Source: Vibrio galatheae (GTDB lineage: Bacteria > Pseudomonadota > Gammaproteobacteria > Enterobacterales > Vibrionaceae). Taken from it: a stretch of DNA of 64,000 nucleotides. Where the stretch lies: NCBI RefSeq assembly GCF_000967545.1, contig NZ_JXXV01000005.1, forward strand, positions 62,001 through 126,000, given 5' to 3'. The translations under genes and the position numbers were made by a program. This document shows positions 21,742 to 30,774 of the stretch, piece by piece. Position 1 is the stretch's first letter; each line of letters begins with the position of its first letter. The notes beneath the pieces were generated by a model, which searched no databases, was not told the DNA's origin, and saw nothing but the letters and a program-made list of their open reading frames with translations.

Positions 21742-22560
21742 ATGTTTTCAGTTAACCAAACACTCGGCTATCAGGCCCCTTTAGACGTAAACAACCTCAG
21801 CGATCAGCAAACTGCGATTGCCATCGAGGGGTTGAACTTGTACTACCAAAACACTCAAGCCTTAAGCGATATTTCGATGCGCATTCCGAAAGGGCAGGTG
21901 ACTGCATTTATCGGCCCGTCGGGTTGTGGTAAATCAACGCTGCTACGCTGCATCAATCGCATGAACGATCTCGTCGATGGCTGCCGTGTTGAAGGCAAGG
22001 TTAAGCTGCATGGCAAAAATGTTTACCATCCTAAAGTGGATGTCGCGACTCTGCGCCGTCGTGTCGGTATGGTGTTTCAACGGCCGAATCCATTTCCAAA
22101 ATCAATTTACGAAAATGTCGTTTACGGTCTACGTTTACAGGGAATCAAAAACAGCCGTGCCTTAGATGATGCGGTTGAACGTTCATTACGTGCGTCTGCA
22201 TTGTGGGACGAAGTGAAAAACCGTTTGCACGAGAATGCGTTTGGTTTGTCTGGTGGTCAACAGCAGCGTTTGGTGATTGCCCGTGCGATTGCGATTGAGC
22301 CAGAAGTATTACTGCTTGATGAGCCAACTTCAGCGCTTGATCCTATTTCCACCTTAACCATCGAAGAGCTGATCAACGATCTGAAAACCAAATATACGGT
22401 TGTTATTGTTACACACAACATGCAACAGGCGGCGCGAGTGAGTGATCACACTGCTTTTATCCATATGGGTAAGTTGATCGAGTACTCAGATACGGACTCT
22501 ATATTTACTTCGCCGTTGAAAAAGCAAACTGAAGACTATATTACAGGTAGATACGGTTAA
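21742..22560 (+). CDS. pstB: Phosphate ABC transporter ATP-binding protein PstB
   Basis: PstB is the ATPase of the phosphate importer. The 272-residue protein has Walker [11 protein letters not shown]-loop [11 protein letters not shown] (the FP phrase is typical of PstB), signature LSGGQQQRL, Walker [14 protein letters not shown] and switch histidine in VTHNMQQA. A short N-terminal extension of about 20 residues precedes the nucleotide-binding domain. A small inverted repeat AGAACC/GGTTCT (22571-22588) lies in the 69-base gap before phoU and might lower phoU expression. Confidence 0.97.
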   Translation: MFSVNQTLGYQAPLDVNNLSDQQTAIAIEGLNLYYQNTQALSDISMRIPKGQVTAFIGPSGCGKSTLLRCINRMNDLVDGCRVEGKVKLHGKNVYHPKVDVATLRRRVGMVFQRPNPFPKSIYENVVYGLRLQGIKNSRALDDAVERSLRASALWDEVKNRLHENAFGLSGGQQQRLVIARAIAIEPEVLLLDEPTSALDPISTLTIEELINDLKTKYTVVIVTHNMQQAARVSDHTAFIHMGKLIEYSDTDSIFTSPLKKQTEDYITGRYG

Positions 22561-22629
22561 ATTTGTTGTTAGAACCATTAACGGTTCTATGCTTTTGCTA
22601 TTACTCAGAAAAAGAGAGTCACTTCCTTC

Positions 22630-23328
22630 ATGAATTTTGGACGCCATATTTCAGGTCAGTTTAATGTCGAACTCGAGTCGATCCGAACCCATGTATTAAC
22701 TATGGGCGGTTTGGTCGAGCAGCAGTTATCGTTTGCTATGCAAGCACTGCACAAAGAAGATATTGAACTGGCAAGAAAAGTGGTGCGTGATGATCACAAG
22801 GTCAACGCGATGGAAGTCTCGATTGATGAGGCTTGTACGCGCATCATTGCTAAACGCCAGCCGACGGCTAAAGATTTACGCCTGATCATGGCGATTATCA
22901 AAACCATTACAGACTTAGAGCGCATCGGTGATGTCGCGACTAAGATAGCCTACGTTGCGATTGAAAGCCCATCATCTAAAGAGCGTCAGTTCCAAGTTTC
23001 GTTAGAGCCACTGTGTCGTCAGGCGATCAGCATGTTGCACCAAGTGCTGGATGCGTTTGCGCGTATGGATGTGGATGCGGCGGCTGAAGTGTACAAGTTG
23101 GATGACAAAATCGACGCTGAGTATGAGGCGGTTATTCGTCAGTTGATGACCTATATGATGGAAGATCCCAAAAATATCCCCAATATTTTGCAAGTAATGT
23201 GGTCGGCACGTGCCATCGAGCGAGTGGGTGACCGCTGCCAAAACATTTGTGAGTACATTATCTACTTCGTCAAAGGTAAAGATGTTCGCCACTTGGGCGA
23301 ACAAAGTATCGATGATGCACTGCGTTAA
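22630..23328 (+). CDS. phoU: Phosphate signalling and uptake regulator PhoU
   Basis: PhoU links the Pst transporter to PhoR and keeps the Pho regulon off when phosphate is plentiful. The 232-residue, all-helical protein has two three-helix bundles, each with the metal-binding acidic signature: [14 protein letters not shown] in the first half and [17 protein letters not shown] in the second. It ends 13 bases before the convergent ppk2 gene with no clear terminator between them. Confidence 0.96.
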   Translation: MNFGRHISGQFNVELESIRTHVLTMGGLVEQQLSFAMQALHKEDIELARKVVRDDHKVNAMEVSIDEACTRIIAKRQPTAKDLRLIMAIIKTITDLERIGDVATKIAYVAIESPSSKERQFQVSLEPLCRQAISMLHQVLDAFARMDVDAAAEVYKLDDKIDAEYEAVIRQLMTYMMEDPKNIPNILQVMWSARAIERVGDRCQNICEYIIYFVKGKDVRHLGEQSIDDALR

Positions 23329-23341
23329 TCGTTAACTCACG

Positions 23342-24124
23342 CTAGTATTTTTGTGGAACAAATGTCTGCTCTTCGAGTGGTGCGCGAATATAGCCTTCTT
23401 TGTTGAGTTCCGGTAGCTCGATCTCCGGATAGCTAATTTCTTGATACTCAATTTGTTCCAATAAGTGGCTAATACAGTCAAGACGCGCGCGCTTTTTATC
23501 ATCGGATGGCACTACCCACCATGGGCACTGCTTGGTATCTGTATAGGCAAACATCTTGTCTTTCGCTTCCGAGTACTCTGCCCAACGATTGCGAGATTCT
23601 AAGTCCATCGGGCTGAATTTCCAGCGTTTGATCGGCGTACTGATGCGGCCTAAAAAGCGCTTCTCCTGCTCTTCATCTGAGACAGAAAACCAATACTTGA
23701 TTAACACAATGCCTGAGCGCTGCAACATACGTTCGAACTCAGGACAAGAGCGCAAAAACTCTTCGTACTGTTCGTCGCTGCAAAATCCCATCACTTTTTC
23801 CACGCCAGCGCGATTGTACCAACTGCGGTCAAAAAGCACCATCTCACCTGCAGAAGGAAGATGCGCTACATAGCGTTGAAAATACCACTGAGTTTTCTCT
23901 TTTTCAGTGGGAGCGGGAAGAGCAGTAACACGGCAAACCCTAGGGTTGAGTTTCTCTGTGATCCGCTTAATGACGCCACCTTTCCCCGCGGCGTCACGCC
24001 CTTCAAAGATCACGACTACTTTCAGTCCTTCGTTCTTGACCCATTCTTGCAGTTTGACCAGTTCGACTTGCAGTCGCTCTAGTTCGCTTTCGTAGAACTT
24101 TTTATCCAGTTTTTTGCTGCCCAT
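23342..24124 (-). CDS. ppk2: Polyphosphate kinase 2 (PPK2 family)
   Basis: PPK2 enzymes transfer phosphate between polyphosphate and nucleotides, mostly making ATP or GTP from polyphosphate. The 260-residue single-domain protein has Walker A FEGRDAAGKGG, lid-region arginines, and the Walker B-like FDRSWYNRAGVEKVMGF, as in class I PPK2. The frame is open from 24145, but ATG at 24124 has AAGGAG (complement of 24131-24136) at ideal distance, so I use it. It lies tail-to-tail with phoU and downstream of cutC. No PHO box is visible upstream. Confidence 0.93.
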   Translation of the reverse strand: MGSKKLDKKFYESELERLQVELVKLQEWVKNEGLKVVVIFEGRDAAGKGGVIKRITEKLNPRVCRVTALPAPTEKEKTQWYFQRYVAHLPSAGEMVLFDRSWYNRAGVEKVMGFCSDEQYEEFLRSCPEFERMLQRSGIVLIKYWFSVSDEEQEKRFLGRISTPIKRWKFSPMDLESRNRWAEYSEAKDKMFAYTDTKQCPWWVVPSDDKKRARLDCISHLLEQIEYQEISYPEIELPELNKEGYIRAPLEEQTFVPQKY

Positions 24125-24184
24125 AATGCTCTCCTTCGTTATCAAAAGGTTAGCATCAGTGCGTACTCAATGAGAGTATTGTGG

Positions 24185-24931
24185 CTAAGAACTGAGAGCC
24201 TTTACGACATTTTCAATGGCGTTGCGGCTTGTGAGTGGAATGGTGAAATCATCAATGTTGTGATTGCCCATTTTTGCTTCGTCACTGATGGTCATCATCT
24301 GACTAGGTCGAGCGGTTTTACCTGACAAATGAACTTCTCTCACGCCTGTGTGGGTGACAATGTCGGCGACGTTTTCAGCGCTCAGCCCAGCACCAGCCAT
24401 GATTGAGATTCGGCCACCGGCGGCGGTGACCATTTGTTTAAGGCGCTCTTTACCCAATTCAACGTTTGCGGCTAATCCTGAGGTTAGAATACGTTCACAT
24501 CCTAATGAGATTATGGCTTCAATCGCTTGTTGCCAGTCACTGCTTTGATCGATAGCTCGATGGAAGGTCATGCCCAAACCATACAGTTTTGCTCGCTCAG
24601 CCAATTGCTCTGCGAGTTTGATATCTATGTTGCCATCTGCTTTAAGGACGCCGAATACAATACCTTGCAACCCAGCTTCAGCAGCGGCTTCAATGTCGAG
24701 TAACATTGCGTCGATGTCGTCTTGTTCATAGAGAAAATCGCCTTGGCGTGGCCTTATCATCGCGTAAAGCGGAATCGGTGACAGCTGGGCAGCTTTCTTC
24801 ATAAAACCAAAACTTGGCGTTAAGCCTCCAAGCGCTAATGAAGAACAAAGTTCAATACGAGTCGCTCCGCCAGCAACCGCATTATGCAGTGATTCCAAAT
24901 TGTCGATGCAGACTTCTACGTGATATTTCAT
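24185..24931 (-). CDS. cutC: CutC family protein
   Basis: This 248-residue TIM-barrel protein has the family hallmarks [34 protein letters not shown] and [11 protein letters not shown]. CutC was named for copper homeostasis in E. coli, but its direct role in copper handling has been questioned and its reaction is unknown. It is on the same strand as ppk2, 60 bases ahead of it, and could share a transcript. Confidence 0.93.
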   Translation of the reverse strand: MKYHVEVCIDNLESLHNAVAGGATRIELCSSLALGGLTPSFGFMKKAAQLSPIPLYAMIRPRQGDFLYEQDDIDAMLLDIEAAAEAGLQGIVFGVLKADGNIDIKLAEQLAERAKLYGLGMTFHRAIDQSSDWQQAIEAIISLGCERILTSGLAANVELGKERLKQMVTAAGGRISIMAGAGLSAENVADIVTHTGVREVHLSGKTARPSQMMTISDEAKMGNHNIDDFTIPLTSRNAIENVVKALSS

Positions 24932-25035
24932 GGCAGATCCTAGTAATCAGATTGCTGTTATTTTAGCAGCCGAGCGGTGAGATATAAGGGTAAAGATCGA
25001 AGATTTGCTTTCCTCAAAATGAACTGTAAAAACAA

Positions 25036-25062
25036 AAAACCTCAGCACTTGGCTGAGGTTTT
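25036..25062 (-). terminator. Terminator after yebG
   Basis: CCTCAGC (25040-25046) and GCTGAGG (25052-25058) form the stem. The A-run before it becomes the T-run for minus-strand transcription out of yebG. Confidence 0.8.
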
Positions 25063-25081
25063 AAAATCGAGTTACGCGATA

Positions 25082-25384
25082 TTAAGCCGCGTCGTCTTGA
25101 GCTTGCTCTGCATCTTCCACCGCTTCAACTTTCTTTGTTTTCTTCGGTGTCGGTTTGCGTTTTGCGCCTAGTGCGTAAAGCACTTCTTCTTTATTTTGTG
25201 CTAGGAACATAGCCAAGTCTTCTTGCTTGCCTTCGTCTTCTAGCAATTCACTTTTACCTAGTAGCTCAAAAAGCTCATCAGCCATATCAAGCATTTTGTC
25301 ATATGCGTCAGCTTCCGCTTTAGAGGCAAAAGTCATTTTCTCTTCTCCGTTGCGTTCTACCACGTACTTGACGATTACAGCCAT
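25082..25384 (-). CDS. yebG: YebG family SOS-response protein
   Basis: YebG is a small DNA-damage-inducible protein of unknown activity. The 100-residue product begins MAVIVKYVVERNGEEKMTF, continues with a helical DKMLDMADELFELL segment and ends in a lysine-rich then acidic tail, all as in YebG. A perfect-core LexA box 37 bases upstream of the start supports SOS control. It has its own terminator and is monocistronic. Confidence 0.93.
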   Translation of the reverse strand: MAVIVKYVVERNGEEKMTFASKAEADAYDKMLDMADELFELLGKSELLEDEGKQEDLAMFLAQNKEEVLYALGAKRKPTPKKTKKVEAVEDAEQAQDDAA

Positions 25385-25420
25385 GGTTGGTCCTCTAACT
25401 CAAATTATCAAATGTATTCA

Positions 25421-25436
25421 CTGTCTGTTTATACAG
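25421..25436. promoter_or_regulatory. LexA box upstream of yebG
   Basis: CTGT (25421-25424), 8 bases, ACAG (25433-25436) is the exact SOS-box core, flanked by A and T as in the consensus. It lies 37 bases before yebG. Confidence 0.85.
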
Positions 25437-25512
25437 TTTTTAAGTGGTAAAGTCTAGGTAACCTAGGTGATCATGAGGTTGAGATCAGCAAAAGCTTGCT
25501 AGTGAGCTTTCG

Positions 25513-26133
25513 TTATTGAGAAGTTAGTGGAATACAGAACTGCAAAAGGTGCTCAGTCGCAATCTTGGCCACACTTTCTAGCATTTCTGGTGGAGGGTTA
25601 TCTATGGAGTGAATTTGTAACCCGTCTAGTATGCTAACGGCATAGTGAGTCATGACTTGAGTGTCGGCGTTTTTGATAAGCTGGCCATCATTGGCAGCTT
25701 TTGTAAAACGATTTTGTATGAGCTGGATGAATTCAGAGCGCATTTTTAAAGCAGATGTTTTGACCACACTAGAATCATCACTGCAAGCCAGAGAGCTTTG
25801 GATCATCAAGCAACCTTTGTTTTTCTCGTTGCTGCATTTTGCTTCCGCAGTACGGGAAAAAATTGCCTCAATCACATCGCGAATTTGAGGCTGGCCCAAT
25901 GCACTAAGGAATGGCGCTCCTTCACGATTCTTATACATCTCTACCGCCTGAAAATAGAGTTGTTCTTTATTGCCAAACGTTGCGTACATACTTGGTTTGT
26001 TGATGCCCATTGCTTGGGTGAGATCTTTTAGTGATGCGCCATCGTAACCTTGTGTCCAAAAGACATCCAAAGCTCTCTCAAGAGCGACTTCTCTATCAAA
26101 GCTTTTTGGGCGACCACAGGTTAAACGAACCAT
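25513..26133 (-). CDS. TetR/AcrR family transcriptional regulator
   Basis: This 206-residue repressor-type protein has an N-terminal TetR helix-turn-helix (GRPKSFDREVALERALDVFW, then GYDGASLKDLTQAMGINKPSMYATFGNKEQLY) and a ligand-binding C-terminal domain. The frame stays open for 37 more codons upstream, but family members usually start just before the GRPK block, so ATG at 26133 is chosen. It is divergent from an RND pump operon whose promoter carries a perfect palindrome, so it probably represses the pump until a pump substrate binds. Confidence 0.9.
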   Translation of the reverse strand: MVRLTCGRPKSFDREVALERALDVFWTQGYDGASLKDLTQAMGINKPSMYATFGNKEQLYFQAVEMYKNREGAPFLSALGQPQIRDVIEAIFSRTAEAKCSNEKNKGCLMIQSSLACSDDSSVVKTSALKMRSEFIQLIQNRFTKAANDGQLIKNADTQVMTHYAVSILDGLQIHSIDNPPPEMLESVAKIATEHLLQFCIPLTSQ

Positions 26134-26259
26134 AACTTTATTCAACAACTTCTCAAATATGACACTCAAATGGTAATTCGCAGGCCGTGTGTTGTCCATA
26201 TCGTAAATGTATTCATTTGGTGAATTTAACTTGATCAATGTCAAAACTTGGTATTATTA

Positions 26260-26271
26260 TACCGATCGGTA
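26260..26271. promoter_or_regulatory. Palindromic operator in the RND pump promoter
   Basis: TACCGATCGGTA is a perfect 12-base palindrome directly after a TATTAT -10 candidate (26255-26260), with TTGATC (26231-26236) as a possible -35. The position, 24 bases before the pump start codon, fits an operator for the divergent TetR regulator. Confidence 0.65.
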
Positions 26272-26294
26272 CAAAATAATGTAAGGATAGCGAG

Positions 26295-27527
26295 ATGGTA
26301 GGTAAACACCTTAAAATGCCTCTTCTACTTATCTCAATTGCAGCACCTTTGGTGTTGTCGGGATGTCAGGATTCACATGCAGAAGTGACTCAGTCCGCAC
26401 CACCACCTCCAACTGTTGAAGTCGCAGAGGTGCTAGTTGAAACCATCACTGAGCTTGATGAATATACGGGGCGTTTAGAATCGCCTCAGACGGTTTCTGT
26501 GATACCGCGAGTGTCGGGCTATGTTGAGCAAGTGCATTTTGAGGAAGGCACTATGGTTCAAGAGGGCGATGTCCTTTTCTCCATTGATGACCGAGCATTT
26601 GTGGCGGAAGTGGCGAGACTTGAGGCTGAACTAAGCAGTGCGAAGGCAAGCTACAACCAATCGATTAAAGATCATCAGCGTGTGCTCAAGCTGAGTAAAA
26701 ACAACGCCATCTCGCAAGAAACGGTAGATGCTCGTCTCACCGCCAAGCTGCGTGGGGCCGCCAGCGTTGCTGCCATCAACGCTGCATTATCACAAGCTAA
26801 GCTTGATTTAGCTTTTACACAAGTAACTGCGCCAATTACTGGCAAAGTTTCAAGAGCATATATTACCAAAGGTAACTATGTATCAGCGGGTGATACTCAG
26901 TTAACTACATTAGTATCGACGGCTCATATGTACGCCTACTTTGATGTTGATGAAGTAACCTTCCTTAAATACCAGAAGTTAAACAGGCTTAAAGCGGGTA
27001 AAGGAAACGAAAAGCAGTTAGTTCAGCTAGGCCTTGCTAATGATGCGTCTTACCCGCGAGTGGGTCACATCGACTTTGTTGACAATGCTGTTAATCAAGC
27101 AACAGGTACGATTCGAGTTCGTGCTGTATTTGACAATAAGGACCAATCTATGTGGCCTGGAATGTTCGCTAAATTACGTATTACAGGTTCAGGCAGTTAT
27201 GAAGGAGTGTTGATAGACAACCGAGCGGTGGGTACTGATCTCAACAACAAGTATGTGTTAGTTCTTGATGAGAACAATATCGTTCAATATCGCGCTGTTT
27301 CTCTTGGTGAAAAACTGAGTGGCTTGCGTATTGTGGCAGATGGTTTATTGCCGGGTGAAAAAGTGGTGGTGAATGGTCTGCAACGTGTGCGTGCCAACAT
27401 GCCGGTTACACCAAGTGAAGTCACAATGGCAAATGAGCTGACTTTATTGATGTTGCGCGATCAACAAAATCTGGTTGACCAGCAGCGCCAATCTCTTACA
27501 ACAGCGGCACTCAACGAGAAGGGATAA
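26295..27527 (+). CDS. RND efflux pump periplasmic adaptor (OqxA/MexE-like lipoprotein)
   Basis: This membrane-fusion protein joins an inner-membrane RND pump to an outer-membrane channel. The 410-residue protein has a lipoprotein signal with lipobox LSGC (Cys about residue 23), a proline-rich linker, barrel-sandwich (lipoyl) halves IPRVSGYVEQVHFEEGTMV and TAPITGKVSRAYI around a helical hairpin (about 105-160), then beta-barrel and membrane-proximal domains. YAYFDVDEVTFL closely resembles OqxA. AAGGA lies before the ATG. It is 3 bases from the pump gene. No outer-membrane factor is encoded nearby, so a TolC made elsewhere is expected. Confidence 0.92.
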   Translation: MVGKHLKMPLLLISIAAPLVLSGCQDSHAEVTQSAPPPPTVEVAEVLVETITELDEYTGRLESPQTVSVIPRVSGYVEQVHFEEGTMVQEGDVLFSIDDRAFVAEVARLEAELSSAKASYNQSIKDHQRVLKLSKNNAISQETVDARLTAKLRGAASVAAINAALSQAKLDLAFTQVTAPITGKVSRAYITKGNYVSAGDTQLTTLVSTAHMYAYFDVDEVTFLKYQKLNRLKAGKGNEKQLVQLGLANDASYPRVGHIDFVDNAVNQATGTIRVRAVFDNKDQSMWPGMFAKLRITGSGSYEGVLIDNRAVGTDLNNKYVLVLDENNIVQYRAVSLGEKLSGLRIVADGLLPGEKVVVNGLQRVRANMPVTPSEVTMANELTLLMLRDQQNLVDQQRQSLTTAALNEKG

Positions 27528-27530
27528 CGG

Positions 27531-30500
27531 ATGTTTTCTCAGTATTTTATTCGTAGGCCGATATTCGCATCGGTTTTATCGATACTCATTTTTATTGCGG
27601 GTGCCTTATCAGTTTGGCAACTGCCTATTACTGAGTACCCGGAAGTTGTTCCTCCGACGGTTGTCGTCACTACGACATATCCAGGCGCAAACCCTAAAGT
27701 CATTGCCGATACAGTTGCGTCACCTCTTGAAGAAGAAATTAACGGTGTTGAAGGTATGTTGTACATGTCTTCTCAAGCAACTTCTGATGGGATGATGACC
27801 CTAACGGTGACTTTTGAAATAGGTACCGATGCGGACAAAGCGCAATCGTTAGTGCAAAGTCGAGTTGACCGCGCACTGCCAAGGTTACCCGAAGAAGTAC
27901 AGCGTTTAGGGGTTGTTACGGAGAAGTCTTCACCAGACTTGACCATGGTTGTTCACCTTTACTCCCCTGATGAACGTTATGATTTGCTGTACTTAGCAAA
28001 CTATGCAGCACTTAACGTACGGGATGAAATTACCCGCATTGAGGGGATTGGCTCAGTGCGTGTGTTTGGTGGTGGCGAGTACAGTATGCGAATCTGGTTA
28101 GACCCGAACAAGGTTGCCGCGCTTGGTTTGAATCCTAGCGAGATTATTGCAGCGATTCGTGAGCAAAACCAGCAAGCTGCGGCAGGCAGTCTAGGCGCGC
28201 AGCCAAGTGGTAATTCGGACTTCCAATTGCTGATAAATGTGAAAGGTCGCCTCACGGATGTAGAAGAGTTTGAAAACATCATAATTAAAGTCGGTGACAA
28301 TGGTCAGGTTAACCGTTTGAAAGATGTGGCTCGAATTGAACTTGGTGCGGAAACGTATTCATTGAGATCATTGCTGGACAACCAAGATGCGGTAGCGATT
28401 GGTGTTTTCCAAGCATCAGGGTCTAACGCGATTCAGATCTCTGAAGACGTGCGCAGCAAGATGGCAGAGCTTGAACAGAGCTTCCCACAAGGTGTGGCGT
28501 ACGACATCGTTTATGACCCGACAGTCTTTGTTCGTGGCTCAATTGAAGCTGTTGTTCAAACGCTACTTGAGGCGATATTACTAGTCGTCTTAGTTGTCGT
28601 GTTGTTCCTACAGACGTGGCGCGCTTCAATTATACCGTTGGTGGCAGTCCCGGTTTCTTTGGTTGGTACGTTCGCTTTCATGCATCTGATGGGCTTTTCA
28701 CTTAATGCTCTATCGCTGTTTGGTTTGGTATTGGCGATCGGTATTGTCGTCGATGATGCCATTGTGGTGGTAGAGAATGTGGAACGAAACATAGCGGAAG
28801 GTTTGGCACCTATACCTGCAACGGAAAAGGCGATGCGTGAGGTTACGGGGCCAATCGTCGCGACGACCTTAGTTCTTGCGGCAGTATTCATTCCGACAGC
28901 TTTTATGTCTGGATTAACCGGACAATTTTATAAGCAGTTTGCACTGACCATTACCATATCAACCTTCATATCCGCGATTAACTCTTTGACTTTGAGCCCG
29001 GCTTTATCTGCATTGATATTGAAAGGTCATGATCAGCCTAAAGACTGGCTTACTCGTGTCATGGATTCGTTGTTTGGACGTCTGATTTTTGCTCCGTTTA
29101 ATAAGTTGTTTAATAAAGGCGCGAATGCTTACGGTTACGTGGTGAAGAAAACCATTCGTCTCGGTGCGTTGATTGGTGCTATCTATGTCGGATTACTTGG
29201 TCTCACGGCTTATCAGTTCGATAAAACGCCGACAGGTTATGTCCCAGGGCAAGATAAGCAGTACTTAGTCGCTTTTGCTCAATTACCTGATGCGGCTTCA
29301 CTCGAGCGTACCGATACTGTGATTCGTGAAATGTCTGAGATTGCGCTTGCTCAACCTGGCGTTGAACACTCGGTCGCCTTCCCGGGTCTGAGCATCAATG
29401 GATTTACCAATAGTCCTAACAGTGGCATTGTTTTCACACCACTGTCTGCTTTTGAAGAGCGTCAAGATGCTAGCTTGAGTGCGGGTGCGATTGCGATGCA
29501 ACTTAACCAAAAATTTGCTGCGATTCCCGATGCCTTTATTGCTATCTTCCCACCGCCACCTGTTCAAGGTCTGGGTACGATTGGTGGTTTTAGGCTGCAA
29601 ATCCAAGACCGAGGGAATCACGGCTATGAGTCTTTGTATCAGGTTACTCAACAAATCATTATGAAGGCTTGGGCTGATCCTGCTTTAACAGGAGTGTTCT
29701 CAAGCTATCAGGTCAACGTACCACAATTAGAGCTGGATGTAGATCGCACTAAAGCGCTGAAACAAAACGTCTCTTTAGATGATGTATTTGCGACATTGCA
29801 GTCTTACATGGGGTCAACTTACGTCAACGACATCAACCAGTTTGGTCGAACTTATCAGGTGAATGTTCAAGCTGATGAAGCGTTTCGTCAAAACCCAGAG
29901 CAGATTCGTCAGCTGAAGGTAAGAAATTCCGATGGCGAAATGATTCCACTAGGATCATTTGTGAATGTTGATAACGTTGCGGGACCTGATCGAGTCATGC
30001 ATTACAATGCCTATAAGACCGCAGAAATCAACGGAAGTCCAATGCCGGGTGTTAGCTCTGGTGAAGCTCAGGCAGCGATTGAAAAGATTCTTGCAGAGAC
30101 TTTACCAATCGGTATGACGTACGAATGGACGGAGTTAACTTATCAGCAAAAGCTCGCAGGTGATACTGCAACTTTAATTTATCCATTGGTAATTTTACTG
30201 GTGTTCTTGGTGTTGGCAGCACAGTACGAGAGCGTGCGTTTACCTATGGCAATTATCTTGATTATCCCTATGACGCTATTGTCGGCGATCAGCGGTGTGA
30301 TCTTGTGGGGAAGTGACAACAATATCTTCACCCAAATAGGTTTGATTGTATTAGTTGGTCTGGCTACTAAGAACGCGATTTTAATTGTTGAATTTGCCAA
30401 GGAGTTGCAGGACAGAGGCCGTACAGTAATGGAAGCAATCTTAGAGGCATCTCGCCTACGTTTGCGTCCAATTCTGATGACATCGATTGCTTTTATTATG

Positions 30501-30713
30501 GGCGTTGTTCCAATGGTGTTCTCAACTGGAGCAGGTGCGGAAATGAGACAAGCTATGGGTATCGCAGTATTTTCCGGCATGATTGGTGTAACTGTGTTTG
30601 GATTACTGTTAACTCCGCTGTTCTATTACGTCCTAGCAAAACGTGCTCAACAAAAGAAAGAAGCAAGTGAGAAAAATATGCTACTTGCAGTTGAAAATGA
30701 ATCCACTGTCTGA
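27531..30713 (+). CDS. RND family multidrug efflux transporter (HAE1, OqxB-like)
   Basis: This 1060-residue proton-driven inner-membrane efflux pump has 12 expected membrane helices and two large periplasmic loops. It opens with SQYFIRRPIFASVLSILI and has the TM4 proton-relay stretch GLVLAIGIVVDDAIVVVENVER with the paired aspartates. The second repeat contains GLIVLVGLATKNAILIVEFAKEL and the TM10 lysine region. Length and motifs are those of the HAE1 group; OqxB is the closest I recall. Substrates cannot be read from sequence. It ends the operon before a strong terminator. Confidence 0.94.
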   Translation: MFSQYFIRRPIFASVLSILIFIAGALSVWQLPITEYPEVVPPTVVVTTTYPGANPKVIADTVASPLEEEINGVEGMLYMSSQATSDGMMTLTVTFEIGTDADKAQSLVQSRVDRALPRLPEEVQRLGVVTEKSSPDLTMVVHLYSPDERYDLLYLANYAALNVRDEITRIEGIGSVRVFGGGEYSMRIWLDPNKVAALGLNPSEIIAAIREQNQQAAAGSLGAQPSGNSDFQLLINVKGRLTDVEEFENIIIKVGDNGQVNRLKDVARIELGAETYSLRSLLDNQDAVAIGVFQASGSNAIQISEDVRSKMAELEQSFPQGVAYDIVYDPTVFVRGSIEAVVQTLLEAILLVVLVVVLFLQTWRASIIPLVAVPVSLVGTFAFMHLMGFSLNALSLFGLVLAIGIVVDDAIVVVENVERNIAEGLAPIPATEKAMREVTGPIVATTLVLAAVFIPTAFMSGLTGQFYKQFALTITISTFISAINSLTLSPALSALILKGHDQPKDWLTRVMDSLFGRLIFAPFNKLFNKGANAYGYVVKKTIRLGALIGAIYVGLLGLTAYQFDKTPTGYVPGQDKQYLVAFAQLPDAASLERTDTVIREMSEIALAQPGVEHSVAFPGLSINGFTNSPNSGIVFTPLSAFEERQDASLSAGAIAMQLNQKFAAIPDAFIAIFPPPPVQGLGTIGGFRLQIQDRGNHGYESLYQVTQQIIMKAWADPALTGVFSSYQVNVPQLELDVDRTKALKQNVSLDDVFATLQSYMGSTYVNDINQFGRTYQVNVQADEAFRQNPEQIRQLKVRNSDGEMIPLGSFVNVDNVAGPDRVMHYNAYKTAEINGSPMPGVSSGEAQAAIEKILAETLPIGMTYEWTELTYQQKLAGDTATLIYPLVILLVFLVLAAQYESVRLPMAIILIIPMTLLSAISGVILWGSDNNIFTQIGLIVLVGLATKNAILIVEFAKELQDRGRTVMEAILEASRLRLRPILMTSIAFIMGVVPMVFSTGAGAEMRQAMGIAVFSGMIGVTVFGLLLTPLFYYVLAKRAQQKKEASEKNMLLAVENESTV

Positions 30714-30734
30714 TCCCTCTAATTAGGATTAGTA

Positions 30735-30768
30735 GGGCAACTCCGGAAATTGGGGTTGCCCTTTTTTT
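30735..30768 (+). terminator. Terminator after the RND operon
   Basis: GGGCAACTCC (30735-30744) pairs imperfectly with GGGGTTGCCC (30752-30761), followed by seven T. Confidence 0.85.
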
Positions 30769-30774
30769 ATGTGG

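Noticed and set aside
22571..22588. AGAACC/GGTTCT hairpin as a terminator before phoU
   Set aside because: The 6-pair stem is followed by ATGCTTTTGC rather than a continuous T-run, so it is mentioned only as a possible attenuator within the pstB entry.
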